Source: Sphingobium fluviale (GTDB taxonomy: Bacteria; Pseudomonadota; Alphaproteobacteria; Sphingomonadales; Sphingomonadaceae). Taken from it: a DNA stretch of 64,000 nt. The first letter of the stretch is position 1. Every line of letters begins with the position of its first letter. Positions 7,400 to 17,181 of this stretch are shown here, piece by piece. Where the stretch lies: contig NZ_SBKP01000008.1 of assembly GCF_004122115.1 (NCBI RefSeq), forward strand, positions 81,374-145,373. The letters run 5' to 3'. The translations under genes and the position numbers were made by a program. The notes under the pieces are model-generated. The model worked only from the letters and a program-made list of their open reading frames with translations. It was not told the origin of the DNA and made no database searches.

Positions 7400-8842
7400 T
7401 CAGGCCTCGCTTGCAAGCGGGATCAACTTGCCGGGATTCATGATGCCGTGCGGATCGAGGGCAGCCTTGATCGCCCTCAACGCCATGATGCGCGCCGGGC
7501 TGGAAAGGCGGCCAAGTTCGGCCCGCTTGGATTGGCCGATGCCATGCTCGGCCGAGATCGAGCCTCCGGCGGCCACCACCAGATCATGCACATAGTGCCG
7601 GATTTCCTCGCCGCTGGTCTTGAGCCAGCCTGAACGGTCCGCAATATCGGCAGGCGCGCGAACATGAAAATGCACATTGCCATCGCCCAGATGGCCATAG
7701 GAAGTGGCCGTGGTGCCTGCGAAACGGGCGGTGCAGGCCTCAGCGGCTGAGAGCATGAAGTCCGGCATGGCGTTGATCGGTACGCTGATATCAAACGCAA
7801 TCGGAAAGCCCGCTGCTCGCTCTGCCTCTGGGATAGTCTCACGGATGCGCCAGAAATCGCGGGCTTGCGCCTCATTCTGAGCGATAACCGCATCATGGAT
7901 CTGGATTGTGTCGTCAGTCATCAGATCGCCGAGGGCCGCTTCCAGTTGGGCGCGGCCACCCTCACCAGAGTTGCTCAGGTCGAACTCGATCAGCGCATTC
8001 CATGGCGCGAGTTGGGCCAGCGGCGCGCGCGTGTTAGGGACGTGTTCGATGACATAGCCCACAGGCTCTGCCGCCATCACCTCAAACCCCTCAATGATCG
8101 GACCGAGCCGCGCTTCGAGCGCCCGTAGCAGGGCCAGCGCGTCGTGCGGGCTGCCAAGGCCAAACCAGGCGGTCGCGCTGTGCGTGATGGCGGGAACGAG
8201 CTTCAGTGTCGCGGCCGTAACGATGCCCAGCGTCCCCTCCGCGCCAATCAACAATTGCTTTAGGTCATAGCCGCGATTGTCTTTCTTGAGCGGGGCTAGG
8301 CCTTCATAGATACTGCCATCGGGCAGCACTGCCTCGATGCCGTCCACCAGCCCACGCATCGTGCCGTGTCGCAACACCTGCGTGCCGCCGGCATTCGTGG
8401 AAATTAGTCCGCCGATAGTGGCGGAGCCTTTTGCGCCAAGGCTCAGGGGAAAGCGCCTGCCTGCCGCCTCTGCGGCGTCATGAAGGACGGAGAGGATCAC
8501 GCCCGCCTCGCACACAGCCTGATTGGCGCTGGTATCGATGGCGCGGATGCTGTTCATGCGCCGCAACGAGAGGATGAGCGCGCTGCCATCGGCGGGAGGG
8601 GTGGCGCCGCCGACCATGGATGTATTCCCGCCCTGCGGCACCAGCGGTATGCCATGTTCCGCCGCGAGGCGAACGCAGGCTGCCAGTTCCTTCGTGGTGG
8701 CGGGCGAGAGTATCGCCGCCGCCGCGCCTTGATAATGCCCGCGCCAGTCGTTCAGCCACGGGGCAATATCATCCTGCTCAATGGTTATTCCCTTGTCGCC
8801 AAGAATGCGGCGGAAGCCTTCGATCGGAAGATTGTGTGCCAT
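7400..8842 (-). CDS. FAD-binding oxidoreductase (D-lactate / D-2-hydroxyglutarate dehydrogenase type)
   Basis: This is a 480-residue flavoenzyme of the FAD_binding_4 / FAD-oxidase_C class. Residues 40-220 hold the PCMH-type FAD domain (VPQGGNTSMVGGATP, then SLGAKGSATIGGLISTNAGG). The C-terminal half has the substrate domain with YGHLGDGNVHFHVR and SAEHGIGQSKRAEL, ending in DPHGIMNPGKLIP. Enzymes of this type oxidise D-2-hydroxy acids and pass electrons to a carrier protein or the respiratory chain. The exact substrate cannot be read from sequence. It is the upstream neighbour of sapC, 78 bp away. Confidence 0.85.
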   Translation of the reverse strand: MAHNLPIEGFRRILGDKGITIEQDDIAPWLNDWRGHYQGAAAAILSPATTKELAACVRLAAEHGIPLVPQGGNTSMVGGATPPADGSALILSLRRMNSIRAIDTSANQAVCEAGVILSVLHDAAEAAGRRFPLSLGAKGSATIGGLISTNAGGTQVLRHGTMRGLVDGIEAVLPDGSIYEGLAPLKKDNRGYDLKQLLIGAEGTLGIVTAATLKLVPAITHSATAWFGLGSPHDALALLRALEARLGPIIEGFEVMAAEPVGYVIEHVPNTRAPLAQLAPWNALIEFDLSNSGEGGRAQLEAALGDLMTDDTIQIHDAVIAQNEAQARDFWRIRETIPEAERAAGFPIAFDISVPINAMPDFMLSAAEACTARFAGTTATSYGHLGDGNVHFHVRAPADIADRSGWLKTSGEEIRHYVHDLVVAAGGSISAEHGIGQSKRAELGRLSSPARIMALRAIKAALDPHGIMNPGKLIPLASEA

Positions 8843-8930
8843 GGCGGGGTATATCGCGCCAATTCACCTATTGTTCAACCGGCTCGACCTATGCCAACAC
8901 AATTACTCAGTCATCAATCATGGAACAGGC

Positions 8931-9425
8931 GTGACGCCACTTTCGCTGTCTCTTTTTTCCGGTCTGGCGCTGATGGCGAGCGTACCCACAGACAACAGCC
9001 TTCGATCTGGTGTTGGTTCGGGGCGTGTTGCTGCCGACTCGGCGGGGCAGGGCAGTGCGCAATGGGCGCAGATGACGATCGAGCAGCGCGTGATTATCCG
9101 GGTGCCGATGGTGCGCCGCCCCCCGCCCCAGCGCGCCGATATCGAGTGGGAAGAGCGCAAGGGGCCGAAATGCATTGACCTCAAACGGCTGCGCTTTGCC
9201 GCTGTCACTTCTGAGCGGGGTGTGGACCTCATGCTGGCAGGGCGGGAGCGGATGCGCGCGCTGCTGGGGCGAGAGTGCGGTCCCGCCGATCTGCACTCCG
9301 GCCTTTATGTTCAGCCCAATGAGGATGGCGCGCTGTGCGCGGGACGAGATAGGGTACTCTCGCGCAGCGGCGCGGACTGCCCGATCAGAAAGCTGGTGCG
9401 GTTGGTGCCTGAGGACGACGACTGA
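8931..9425 (+). CDS. Conserved hypothetical protein with N-terminal export signal
   Basis: This gene is not recognised at the family level. From a GTG at 8931 the product is 164 residues and begins with a hydrophobic stretch (PLSLSLFSGLALMA) that could be a signal peptide. It is followed by a polar mature part containing four cysteines, consistent with two disulfides in the periplasm. The frame is open further upstream, but that would overlap the divergent dehydrogenase start. An ATG at 8973 is an alternative start. Function unknown. Confidence 0.55.
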   Translation: MTPLSLSLFSGLALMASVPTDNSLRSGVGSGRVAADSAGQGSAQWAQMTIEQRVIIRVPMVRRPPPQRADIEWEERKGPKCIDLKRLRFAAVTSERGVDLMLAGRERMRALLGRECGPADLHSGLYVQPNEDGALCAGRDRVLSRSGADCPIRKLVRLVPEDDD

Positions 9426-9557
9426 CGTTCAAGGGCGCATAGCATCGGGCATTCGCTCCTTCTGCGGGAATTTCTTGACAAATCGGCTCAACATGCGCAT
9501 TGGCGCGGCCTGAGTAGGCGTCCTGTCGGCCGCCACATAACATATCCCGGAAATTGA

Positions 9558-10985
9558 ATGAATTTTGCCGATCTCGGCCTATCCGATGAGCTGCTAAGGG
9601 CCGTTAACGAGGCAGGGTATGACACGCCCACGCCGATCCAGGCTCAGGCGATCCCCCCCGTTCTCATGATGAAAGATCTTATCGGGATAGCCCAGACTGG
9701 CACCGGCAAGACTGCCAGCTTCGTGCTACCCATGATAGATATTCTGGCGCATGGCCGCAGCCGGGCGCGTATGCCGCGCAGCCTCATTCTGGAGCCGACG
9801 CGCGAACTCGCCGCGCAGGTGGCAGAGAATTTCGAGAAATACGGCAAATATCACAAACTCAACATGGCCCTCCTCATCGGCGGCGTCTCGATGGGCGATC
9901 AGGTGAAGGCGCTGGAGAAGGGCGTTGACGTGCTCATCGCCACACCGGGACGCCTGATGGACTTGTTTGGCCGCGGCAATATATTGCTTACCGGCTGCGG
10001 TCTGCTGGTGATCGACGAGGCGGACCGGATGCTCGATATGGGCTTCATTCCCGATATCGAGGAAATCTGTACCAAGCTGCCTGCCACGCGTCAGACCTTA
10101 TTGTTCTCGGCCACCATGCCGCCGCCGATCAAGAAGCTCGCCGACAAGTTTCTGTCCAATCCGAAATATGTCGAGGTGGCCCGCCCCGCGACCGCCTCTG
10201 CCAATATCAAGCAGTGGCTGGTCAAGGTCGACGCGCGCAAGAAGCGGGAGAAGCTGCGCGACCTTTTGCGGCAGGAGGAGGTGAGCAACGCCATCGTCTT
10301 CTGCAATCGCAAGACGACGGTGCGCGAGCTGAACAAGAGCCTGCGCAGCTATGGCTTTTCTTCCGGCGAGATTCACGGCGATATCGACCAGAGCGCCCGC
10401 ATTGCTGAGCTGGATCGGTTCAAATCGGGCGAAGTAACGATCCTTGTCGCGTCTGATGTCGCCGCGCGCGGGCTGGATATCAAGGGCGTGTCTCATGTAT
10501 TCAACTTTGACGCGCCTTGGCACCCGGATGATTATGTTCATCGCATCGGCCGCACCGGCCGCGCGGGCGCTTCGGGCGTTGCCTACACCTTCGTATCTAA
10601 GGAAGATGCCGAGGCGATCGACAATATTCAAAAGCTGATCGGCACGTCCATCGATTATGCTGCCGGATCGACGGGCTCGGATGAGGTGCAAGCCAGCGAT
10701 GCGCAGGATGATGCGGCGTCCAAGCCCCGTGCTTCCCGCTCACGCACGCGCAAGGCAGACAAGCCGGTGGCCGAAAAAGTGGCGACAGAAGAGCGGACGG
10801 AACAGCCTGACCGCCCAGGGCGCAAGGAGCCGCGCCGTGAGGATTCTACGCGCCGTGAATCCCGTCATCGCGCCGAGGAGCGTGAACCTCGCCCAGCCCG
10901 TTATGCCGATGTCGATGGTACTCTGGAAGACGGGGCGTGGAACGGCCCGGTCCCCAGTTTTCTTGGGGTCGGATTCTCCGAGTAA
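9558..10985 (+). CDS. DEAD-box ATP-dependent RNA helicase, RhlE-like
   Basis: The 475-residue helicase has the full motif set: Q-motif [11 protein letters not shown], motif I AQTGTGKT, Ia PTRELAAQ, Ib [53 protein letters not shown] and [12 protein letters not shown]. The last 110 residues are a charged, disordered RE-rich tail ending in [13 protein letters not shown], typical of RhlE-type proteins. These enzymes remodel RNA in ribosome assembly or mRNA decay. It is monocistronic, with tRNA-Ala 76 bp downstream. Confidence 0.9.
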   Translation: MNFADLGLSDELLRAVNEAGYDTPTPIQAQAIPPVLMMKDLIGIAQTGTGKTASFVLPMIDILAHGRSRARMPRSLILEPTRELAAQVAENFEKYGKYHKLNMALLIGGVSMGDQVKALEKGVDVLIATPGRLMDLFGRGNILLTGCGLLVIDEADRMLDMGFIPDIEEICTKLPATRQTLLFSATMPPPIKKLADKFLSNPKYVEVARPATASANIKQWLVKVDARKKREKLRDLLRQEEVSNAIVFCNRKTTVRELNKSLRSYGFSSGEIHGDIDQSARIAELDRFKSGEVTILVASDVAARGLDIKGVSHVFNFDAPWHPDDYVHRIGRTGRAGASGVAYTFVSKEDAEAIDNIQKLIGTSIDYAAGSTGSDEVQASDAQDDAASKPRASRSRTRKADKPVAEKVATEERTEQPDRPGRKEPRREDSTRRESRHRAEEREPRPARYADVDGTLEDGAWNGPVPSFLGVGFSE

Positions 10986-11061
10986 GGCGGTTTGGCAGCG
11001 CGCCATATCCCGTAAATTGCCGTTGCCATCGCTGGGCGGCTCGCTTATAGGCGAGCGCCTT

Positions 11062-11137
<76 letters not shown>

Positions 11138-11164
11138 ATTTTCATCCATCGCTGGAGGGTCGCA

Positions 11165-11695
11165 ATGCCGCTGTACGAGTTTGACGGCAAGGCGCCCCGT
11201 CTACCGGTCGATGGTTCGGCGTGGGTGGCGCCCTCCGCCGATCTCATTGGTGATGTGGAATTGGGCGAGTGCGCGAGCGTGTGGTTCGGCGCGGTGATCC
11301 GCGCGGATAATACATTGATCAAAGTCGGCGCCCGCAGCAACATTCAAGAGCAGGTCGTGCTTCACAGCGACGAGGGCGTGCCCTGCACCGTGGGCGAAGG
11401 CGTCACGGTTGGCCATCATGTGATGCTGCACGGCTGCACGATTGGCGACAACAGCCTGATCGGCATGGGCGCGACCATCCTCAACCGCGCCGTCATCCCC
11501 GAAAACTGCATTGTCGGTGCGGGCGCGCTTGTAACGGAGGGCAAGACCTTCGAGCCGGGAAGCCTCATCGTCGGTGCCCCCGCAAAGGCCATTCGTCAAC
11601 TGGACGAAATGGCGCTTGCGGGGTTGCGCCATAGTGCAAACCATTATGTCAAGAAAGCCGAGGCCTTTTCAGCCAATCTCAAGCGGGTCGATTGA
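11165..11695 (+). CDS. Gamma-class carbonic anhydrase-like hexapeptide-repeat protein
   Basis: The 177-residue protein is built of left-handed beta-helix hexapeptide repeats (for example [20 protein letters not shown] and [14 protein letters not shown]). It has the metal-binding histidines of the gamma-carbonic anhydrase/YrdA family in VVLHSDEG and [10 protein letters not shown]. The family is a zinc or iron trimer; many members interconvert CO2 and bicarbonate, others have no demonstrated activity. The ATG is preceded by GGAGG at 11153. It starts 28 bases after tRNA-Ala. Confidence 0.85.
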   Translation: MPLYEFDGKAPRLPVDGSAWVAPSADLIGDVELGECASVWFGAVIRADNTLIKVGARSNIQEQVVLHSDEGVPCTVGEGVTVGHHVMLHGCTIGDNSLIGMGATILNRAVIPENCIVGAGALVTEGKTFEPGSLIVGAPAKAIRQLDEMALAGLRHSANHYVKKAEAFSANLKRVD

Positions 11696-11707
11696 GGTAA
11701 CAAGGCT

Positions 11708-12121
11708 TCATTTGTCTACGCCCTTGAGCTTGCCCCAAGTCCTGGCGGCAGTGTAACCCAGATAACCAGTGCCGAACAACGCATAGAGCGGCTCCGGTAT
11801 TCCGGCGAGATACGCGTTCATGCCATTGGCGATGTCGTCCGCCATTTGCGGCTGGGCGGCGGCGATCAGGCCCATCGGGATCGACCAGAGCAGCAGCGCG
11901 TACATGACATACAGGAAAGCAGGGCGGGCGCGGCTGGTCCATGGGTCAGTCGATTGTGCTTCGGCGAGAATGGCTGAAAGCTGGGTGCGGATCGCTTCCA
12001 TCTCCTGCGCACCCTGTAATTTCAGCAGTTCAAGCTTGGCTGCGTCGCGCGCCTTGGGGTCAGGAATGATCTTGTCGATGATGCCCGCGATAGGGCTGAT
12101 CAGGGCTTCGAGCAGTGCCAT
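11708..12121 (-). CDS. Holin of the 3-TM gene-transfer-release family
   Basis: The 137-residue product has an amphipathic N-terminus (ALISPIAGIIDKIIPDP), a charged helical stretch, then hydrophobic spans around 68-88 and 105-122. This matches the family named for holins that release gene transfer agents (PF11351). Holins open the inner membrane so an endolysin can reach the cell wall. The gene directly follows an endolysin gene on the same strand, with no phage structural genes nearby, as in the separately located lysis genes of Rhodobacter GTA. Confidence 0.75.
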   Translation of the reverse strand: MALLEALISPIAGIIDKIIPDPKARDAAKLELLKLQGAQEMEAIRTQLSAILAEAQSTDPWTSRARPAFLYVMYALLLWSIPMGLIAAAQPQMADDIANGMNAYLAGIPEPLYALFGTGYLGYTAARTWGKLKGVDK

Positions 12122-12147
12122 ATATGTGATCCTTGTGTTGGAATGAA

Positions 12148-12690
12148 TTAACCGATACGGTTGGAGAGCCAGCCATAAACGAAGGCTTCGTTCGCCGGCC
12201 GACCTTCGGCCAGCGCGATATATCGCTCGCCGCGCAACGCCTGCATCGCCTTCAGAAGTACCGCTTCACCCTTGGCGCCGCGCACGGCAAGAAAGGCGGC
12301 CAATGCGCGCTGTGTGGCGGGACCGATGGCGCCGTCTGACGCTAGGTCGGCATAATCTTGCCCGTTGCGATTGAGCGCATTCAGTGCGCGCTGAAGAAAG
12401 CGGATGGCAACAGGTGGCCCCATGTTGACCCCCGCATCGAACAGCTCGTGCGCTATTTTTGGTGCAATTGGCGCTATGCTGTCAAAGTGTGGCGCATCCC
12501 AGTAAAGAGTGCGATAGATGCGTTCGGCCTCAGTACGCGGCAGGGCGCGCATCTCCCCGTTATATCCATTGGCGCGCGCAACAGCCTGTGTAATGCCCCA
12601 GTTCGTCGGGCCTCCCCGGTCGGCGGGATGGTCGCAATATCCACCCTCGCGGGCGATCAGATTATTCAGATATGCTGCAATATCAGTCAT
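12148..12690 (-). CDS. Endolysin, glycoside hydrolase family 108 (N-acetylmuramidase)
   Basis: The 180-residue product starts with the family-108 catalytic segment: a Glu (residue 15) in AREGGYCDHPADRGGPTNWG, followed by a peptidoglycan-binding-like part (DGAIGPATQRALAAFLA). Such enzymes cut the glycan strands of the wall and depend on a partner holin for access, here the next gene 26 bp downstream. CGGAGA lies eight bases before the ATG at 12690. No signal peptide is seen, consistent with holin-dependent release. Confidence 0.82.
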   Translation of the reverse strand: MTDIAAYLNNLIAREGGYCDHPADRGGPTNWGITQAVARANGYNGEMRALPRTEAERIYRTLYWDAPHFDSIAPIAPKIAHELFDAGVNMGPPVAIRFLQRALNALNRNGQDYADLASDGAIGPATQRALAAFLAVRGAKGEAVLLKAMQALRGERYIALAEGRPANEAFVYGWLSNRIG

Positions 12691-12803
12691 AGCGGTCTCC
12701 GTGTGTCGCGGAGGCAGATAACCTATTTGGTGCGATGTAGGACAGTGGCTAACAGAGGGCAGCCCCATGCCATAACTGGATGATGCCAAATGAAGAATAT
12801 CTC

Positions 12804-12880
12804 TGGTCGGGACGAGAGGATTCGAACCTCCGACCCCCACACCCCCAGTGTGATGCGCTACCAGGCTGCGCTACGTCCCG
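12804..12880 (-). tRNA. tRNA-Pro (anticodon GGG)
   Basis: On the minus strand the acceptor CGGGACG (12880-12874) pairs with CGTCCCG, the anticodon loop CTGGGGG gives GGG, and CCA is encoded at 12806-12804. Confidence 0.96.
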
Positions 12881-13030
12881 ACCGAGGGGAGGGCACTTAG
12901 GGCGAAAGCGCAAGCCATGCAAGCCCTCTTGCCCGTTGCGCGAACATTCCTATTTGTGGTAGCCGCGCGCATCCTGCCGGTGCCGATTGATCCATGCACC
13001 TGTTCAAGAATGACAGAAAGAGCTGTGCCG

Positions 13031-13369
13031 ATGCTTATCTCCCCCGCTTATGCCCAGACCGCCGGTGCCGCCGGCACTGGTGGCAGTGCCGCCTTCATGA
13101 TTCAGATTCTGCAGCTGCTGCTAATCTTCGTGGTGTTCTATTTCCTCATCATCCGCCCGCAGAACAAGCGCATGAAGGATCACAAGGCCAAGATCGACGC
13201 GGTGAAGAAGGGCGATCAGGTAGTGACAGGCGGTGGCCTCATCGGCAAGGTGGTGAAGGTTGAGGACAGTGTGGTCGAGGTTGAGCTGGCGCAGGGCGTC
13301 AAGGTACGCGCGCTGAAATCGACGCTGACCGACATCGTCGACCCCACTGCCAAGCCCGCGAACGACTGA
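13031..13369 (+). CDS. yajC: Sec translocase accessory subunit YajC
   Basis: This 112-residue membrane protein associates with SecDF and the Sec channel. After a short N-terminus comes one transmembrane helix with the hallmark FVVFYFLIIRPQNKRMK, then a cytoplasmic domain with AVKKGDQVVTGGGLIGKVVKV. The frame is open 114 bases further upstream, but MLISPAYAQ is the usual start of the family. It opens the yajC-secD-secF operon, with secD starting eight bases after its stop. Confidence 0.92.
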   Translation: MLISPAYAQTAGAAGTGGSAAFMIQILQLLLIFVVFYFLIIRPQNKRMKDHKAKIDAVKKGDQVVTGGGLIGKVVKVEDSVVEVELAQGVKVRALKSTLTDIVDPTAKPAND

Positions 13370-13377
13370 CCCCGCAC

Positions 13378-14976
13378 ATGCTCGGTTTTACCCGCTGGAA
13401 GGTTATCCTGATCGTCACCGCGCTGTTGCTTGGCGCGGTGCTGGCCGTACCCACCTTCTTGCCGGAGCGGGTGTTCAACCAGCTCCCGTCCGCGCTTCAG
13501 GTGAAGGTCAATCTGGGGCTGGATCTTTCGGGTGGCAGCCATATTCTGCTGGAGGCCAATCCTGCCGATGTCGCCAAGGCGCGGCTGGAGGGAATGGAGG
13601 AGCAGATTCGCACCGAGCTGCGGCGCGGAGATCCGAAAATCGCGATAGGCGATATTTCGCGCAAGGGCGGCAAGCTGAGCTTCATGGTGCGCAACCCCGC
13701 GCAGGTTGACGCGGCGGTGGAGCGCATCCGCCCTCTCACGCAGGGCGCGGGGCTGACCGGCCAGCGTGATTACACCGTGGAGGTGGTGGACAGCAGCACA
13801 ATCATCCTGACGCCGACACAGGCGGGAACCGACGCGGCCCTCAAGCAGGCGATGGAAGATGCCAAGCAGGTGATCGACCGGCGCATCAACGAGCTGGGTA
13901 CACGGGAACCGACGATCATCCGCCAGGGCGCTAATCGCATCGTGGTGCAGGTGCCCGGTCTGCAAGACCCCAGCCAGCTCAAGCAATTGCTGGGCCAGAC
14001 GGCCAAGCTGGAGTTCAAGCTGGTCGATTATGCTGCTGACCCCGCCGAGCTGGCGCAGGGGCGCGCGCCGATCGGCAGCGAGATTTTGCCCTATCCTGAC
14101 AATCCATCGGGTATGCCGATCATCGCGGTGAAGCGGCAGGTGATGGTCTCTGGCGACGAGCTGACCGATGCCACTCAGGGCTATGACCAGCAGAACAACC
14201 AGCCGGTCGTCAATATACGGTTCAACGGCTCTGGCGGGCGCAAGTTTGGCCGCGTAACGACAGAAAATGTCAACAAGCCCTTCGCGATCATCCTCGATGG
14301 CAAGGTGTTGTCCGCGCCCAACATCAACGAGCCGATTCTGGGCGGCAGTGCGCAGATTTCCGGTAATTTTACGGTGCAAAGCGCCAACGAGCTGGCGATT
14401 GCGCTGCGCTCCGGCAAGCTGCCGGTAAAGCTGACGGTGGTGGAAGAGCGCACCGTGGGGCCTGACCTTGGCGCGGATTCGATCCGCAGTGGCGTCATCG
14501 CCTGCGCCATCGCCACGGCGGCGGTGCTGGCCTTCATGATGGTCACTTATGGGCGCTTTGGCGTCTATGCCAATATCGCGCTGGTCGCCAATATCGTTCT
14601 CATCATCGCGATCATGGCAGTACTGAACGCAACATTGACGCTGCCGGGCATCGCCGGCTTCGTGCTGACGATCGGCGCTGCGGTGGACGCCAACGTGTTG
14701 ATCAACGAACGCATCCGCGAGGAGCAGCGGCGCGGCAGGCATATCATCCAGACGATCGAGACAGGATATAAGGAGGCCAGCCGGGCGATCTTCGATGCGA
14801 ACATCACCAATGTCATCGCCGCTGCCTTGATGTTCTACTTTGGTTCCGGGCCGATCAAGGGCTTTGCTGTGGTGTTGACCATCGGCATCGTCACCAGCGT
14901 GTTCACCGCCGTGACGCTGAGCAGACTGCTTGTCTCGCGCTGGTTGCGCACGCGCCCGACCGAGCTGGTGATCTGA
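13378..14976 (+). CDS. secD: Protein translocase subunit SecD
   Basis: SecD works with SecF as a proton-driven periplasmic ratchet that helps release exported proteins. The 532-residue product has an N-terminal membrane helix, the DLSGGSHILLEA motif of the first periplasmic domain, and the P1 region (VIDRRINELGTREPTIIRQG). The C-terminal RND half begins around LGADSIRSGVIACA and contains GFVLTIGAAVDANVLINERIRE. The length is normal for alphaproteobacterial SecD. It lies between yajC and secF in the expected order. Confidence 0.95.
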   Translation: MLGFTRWKVILIVTALLLGAVLAVPTFLPERVFNQLPSALQVKVNLGLDLSGGSHILLEANPADVAKARLEGMEEQIRTELRRGDPKIAIGDISRKGGKLSFMVRNPAQVDAAVERIRPLTQGAGLTGQRDYTVEVVDSSTIILTPTQAGTDAALKQAMEDAKQVIDRRINELGTREPTIIRQGANRIVVQVPGLQDPSQLKQLLGQTAKLEFKLVDYAADPAELAQGRAPIGSEILPYPDNPSGMPIIAVKRQVMVSGDELTDATQGYDQQNNQPVVNIRFNGSGGRKFGRVTTENVNKPFAIILDGKVLSAPNINEPILGGSAQISGNFTVQSANELAIALRSGKLPVKLTVVEERTVGPDLGADSIRSGVIACAIATAAVLAFMMVTYGRFGVYANIALVANIVLIIAIMAVLNATLTLPGIAGFVLTIGAAVDANVLINERIREEQRRGRHIIQTIETGYKEASRAIFDANITNVIAAALMFYFGSGPIKGFAVVLTIGIVTSVFTAVTLSRLLVSRWLRTRPTELVI

Positions 14977-14988
14977 CGGAGAACGACC

Positions 14989-15942
14989 ATGAAATTGCTG
15001 AAACTCGTTCCCGATGCCACCAACATCCAGTTCCTGAAATGGCGCAATATCGCCATGTTCCTGTCCATCGCGCTGATATTGGCGTCTGTGGCGCTGGTCG
15101 CCGTGCGCGGCCTCAACCTTGGTGTCGATTTCGTCGGCGGGCAGATGGTGCGCGTCAGCTTCGCACAGCCTGTGCCGCTCGATGAGCTGCGGGAAACTGT
15201 GAGTGCGCTCAATCAGGGCGAGCCGACTATCCAGCAGTTCGGTTCTCCTAGCGACGTGTCGATTCGCATGCCACTGCCCGCAGGGGGCGAGGGCGCCGCC
15301 AACGAAGCGGCGGGCAAGCTAAAGGCCGCCATTTCCGCGCGCTATCCGGCGGCAAAATTTGGCAGCATCGATACGGTATCCGGCAAGGTTTCGGGTGAGT
15401 TGTTCCGCACAGGCGCGATCAGCATGGCGCTGGCGATGATCGCTATCTCGATCTACATCTGGTTCCGGTTTGAGTGGCAGTTCGGCATGGGCGCGATGTT
15501 TGCGCTGGTGCATGACGTGGCGCTTACCTTCGGTTTCTTCGCGCTGACGCAACTGGAGTTTGATCTTAACAGCGTGGCGGCTGTGCTGACGATCATCGGC
15601 TACTCGCTCAATGACACCATTGTGGTCTATGACCGAATCCGTGAGAATCTGCGCAAATATCGCAAGATGGAGATCATTCCGGTGCTCGATCTCTCGGTGA
15701 ACGAGACGCTGGCCCGCACGATCATGACCTCGCTCACGATGATCATCGCGCTTGCCTGCCTGCTGGTTTGGGGACCAGAGGTGATCTTCGGCTTCACCGC
15801 TGCGATGCTGCTCGGTATTTTCATCGGCACCTATAGCTCGATCTATATGGCAGCGCCTATCCTGGTATGGCTCAAGGTCGGTCCGCACAGCTTCCTGCCC
15901 AAGGAGGGTACTGTGGCGCAGGGGGCGGAGCGGATTGGCTGA
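14989..15942 (+). CDS. secF: Protein translocase subunit SecF
   Basis: This 317-residue partner of SecD begins with one membrane helix, then GVDFVGGQMVRVSF. The five-helix RND block carries FALVHDVALTFGFFAL, TIIGYSLNDTIVVYDRIREN and the segment ETLARTIMTSLT. CGGAGAA lies eight bases before the ATG, 12 bases after the secD stop, so the two are co-transcribed. It is convergent with the downstream glycosyltransferase. Confidence 0.95.
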   Translation: MKLLKLVPDATNIQFLKWRNIAMFLSIALILASVALVAVRGLNLGVDFVGGQMVRVSFAQPVPLDELRETVSALNQGEPTIQQFGSPSDVSIRMPLPAGGEGAANEAAGKLKAAISARYPAAKFGSIDTVSGKVSGELFRTGAISMALAMIAISIYIWFRFEWQFGMGAMFALVHDVALTFGFFALTQLEFDLNSVAAVLTIIGYSLNDTIVVYDRIRENLRKYRKMEIIPVLDLSVNETLARTIMTSLTMIIALACLLVWGPEVIFGFTAAMLLGIFIGTYSSIYMAAPILVWLKVGPHSFLPKEGTVAQGAERIG

Positions 15943-15957
15943 GGCTGAGTTAGGGGT

Positions 15958-17133
15958 CTAAGCGCTTTTGCCCGCTATCCTCGACAGATGATCAAGTAGC
16001 GCGTCGCCGTTCGTCGCCCAGGTAAAGCGTAGCGCCGCCTTGCGGACGGCAACCCTGTTCGGCGTCTGCGCCAGCATTTCTCGCAGCGTAGTGGCCAGTG
16101 CGTCAGGCGTCCGGTCGACGATGCGCCCGGCCTGAGGATCGTTCAGCACCTCACGCGCACCGCCGACATCGCTGATCGCGATCGGCGTTCCACAGGCCAG
16201 TGCCTCCACCCACGCATTGGCAAGCCCTTCGGACGCGGAAGGCAGCGCCATTACATCCGCCGCATTATAGATGGCGGGTAAGTCATCATGTGGTACGGCT
16301 CCCAGAAAGCCCACACGATCTGCCACGCCCACTTCCGCAGCAAGCTTTTCGTATGCCGTCCGGTCTGGCCCATGCCCAGCGAGTAACAGCGTGACACCAG
16401 GGAGATCGGCCAGCGCGCGGATAAGGAGATCCTGCCCCTTGCGCGTAATGAGATTGCCGACGCACAACACCACCGGCCCATCGAGGTGAAGGCGCGCCTT
16501 TGCCGCCGCGCGGTCTTGCGGGGCGAACCGATCGAGATCGACCCCAGTATAATGCACGCGGATTGTTTCCGCCTCCAGTCCAAGCGCGATCATAGAGCGT
16601 TTCATGGCTTCCGATACCGCCAGCAGACCGGCGGCGTCCTGTCCCGCTTGCACCACCGCCTTGCGCGTTGCGGGCAGGCGGCCCCAATAATGAATATCAG
16701 CCCCGCGCGCCTTCACTGAATAGGGTATGCCAAGACGGTTGGCGAGTGTGCGCGCCACAGGTCCATCGGGGTAAAAGAAGCTCGCGTCGATGACATGGAA
16801 CGGTGCTTCTGCATGCAGATCGCGCACCAGCGGCCACACCGCGCGGGTCATGGCGCCGATGGTGAAGCGGCCGCCTAGCTTGGGGATCACCGTGAAAGGT
16901 GGGCGATGGACGGTGAGGTTGCGCCAACGCTCCTGCAGGGGCAGTGCGGCGAGCGGCGCATAATGTGGATGGCGCGAAAGCGGCCAGGGTGCAATGCCCA
17001 CCGGCGCAATGACGGTGAGATCCACGCCCTCGCGGCTCGCCAGTTCACGGCATTGCCGCTCCACAAACACGCCAAAATTCGGACGCGCCCTGTCCGGGAA
17101 CAAAGTGGATAAGGTTAGCACCCGCAAGCTCAT
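15958..17133 (-). CDS. Glycosyltransferase family 4 protein
   Basis: The 391-residue enzyme has a GT-B fold. The N-terminal acceptor half includes LFPDRARPNFGVFVERQCRE. The C-terminal donor half has VVLCVGNLITRKGQDLLIRA, LLLAGHGPDR and the nucleotide-sugar site EGLANAWVEALACGTP with the two conserved glutamates of the GT4 family. Such enzymes build exopolysaccharide or lipopolysaccharide. No other sugar genes are adjacent, so acceptor and sugar are unknown. Confidence 0.85.
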   Translation of the reverse strand: MSLRVLTLSTLFPDRARPNFGVFVERQCRELASREGVDLTVIAPVGIAPWPLSRHPHYAPLAALPLQERWRNLTVHRPPFTVIPKLGGRFTIGAMTRAVWPLVRDLHAEAPFHVIDASFFYPDGPVARTLANRLGIPYSVKARGADIHYWGRLPATRKAVVQAGQDAAGLLAVSEAMKRSMIALGLEAETIRVHYTGVDLDRFAPQDRAAAKARLHLDGPVVLCVGNLITRKGQDLLIRALADLPGVTLLLAGHGPDRTAYEKLAAEVGVADRVGFLGAVPHDDLPAIYNAADVMALPSASEGLANAWVEALACGTPIAISDVGGAREVLNDPQAGRIVDRTPDALATTLREMLAQTPNRVAVRKAALRFTWATNGDALLDHLSRIAGKSA

Positions 17134-17181
17134 GCGCGTGGCTTATCATGAAATGGTTAACAGCCGAAACCGCGCAGCCTG

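Noticed and set aside
13216..14742. 508-codon frame opposite secD
   Set aside because: Antisense shadow; histidine- and arginine-rich translation typical of reversed GC-rich codons.
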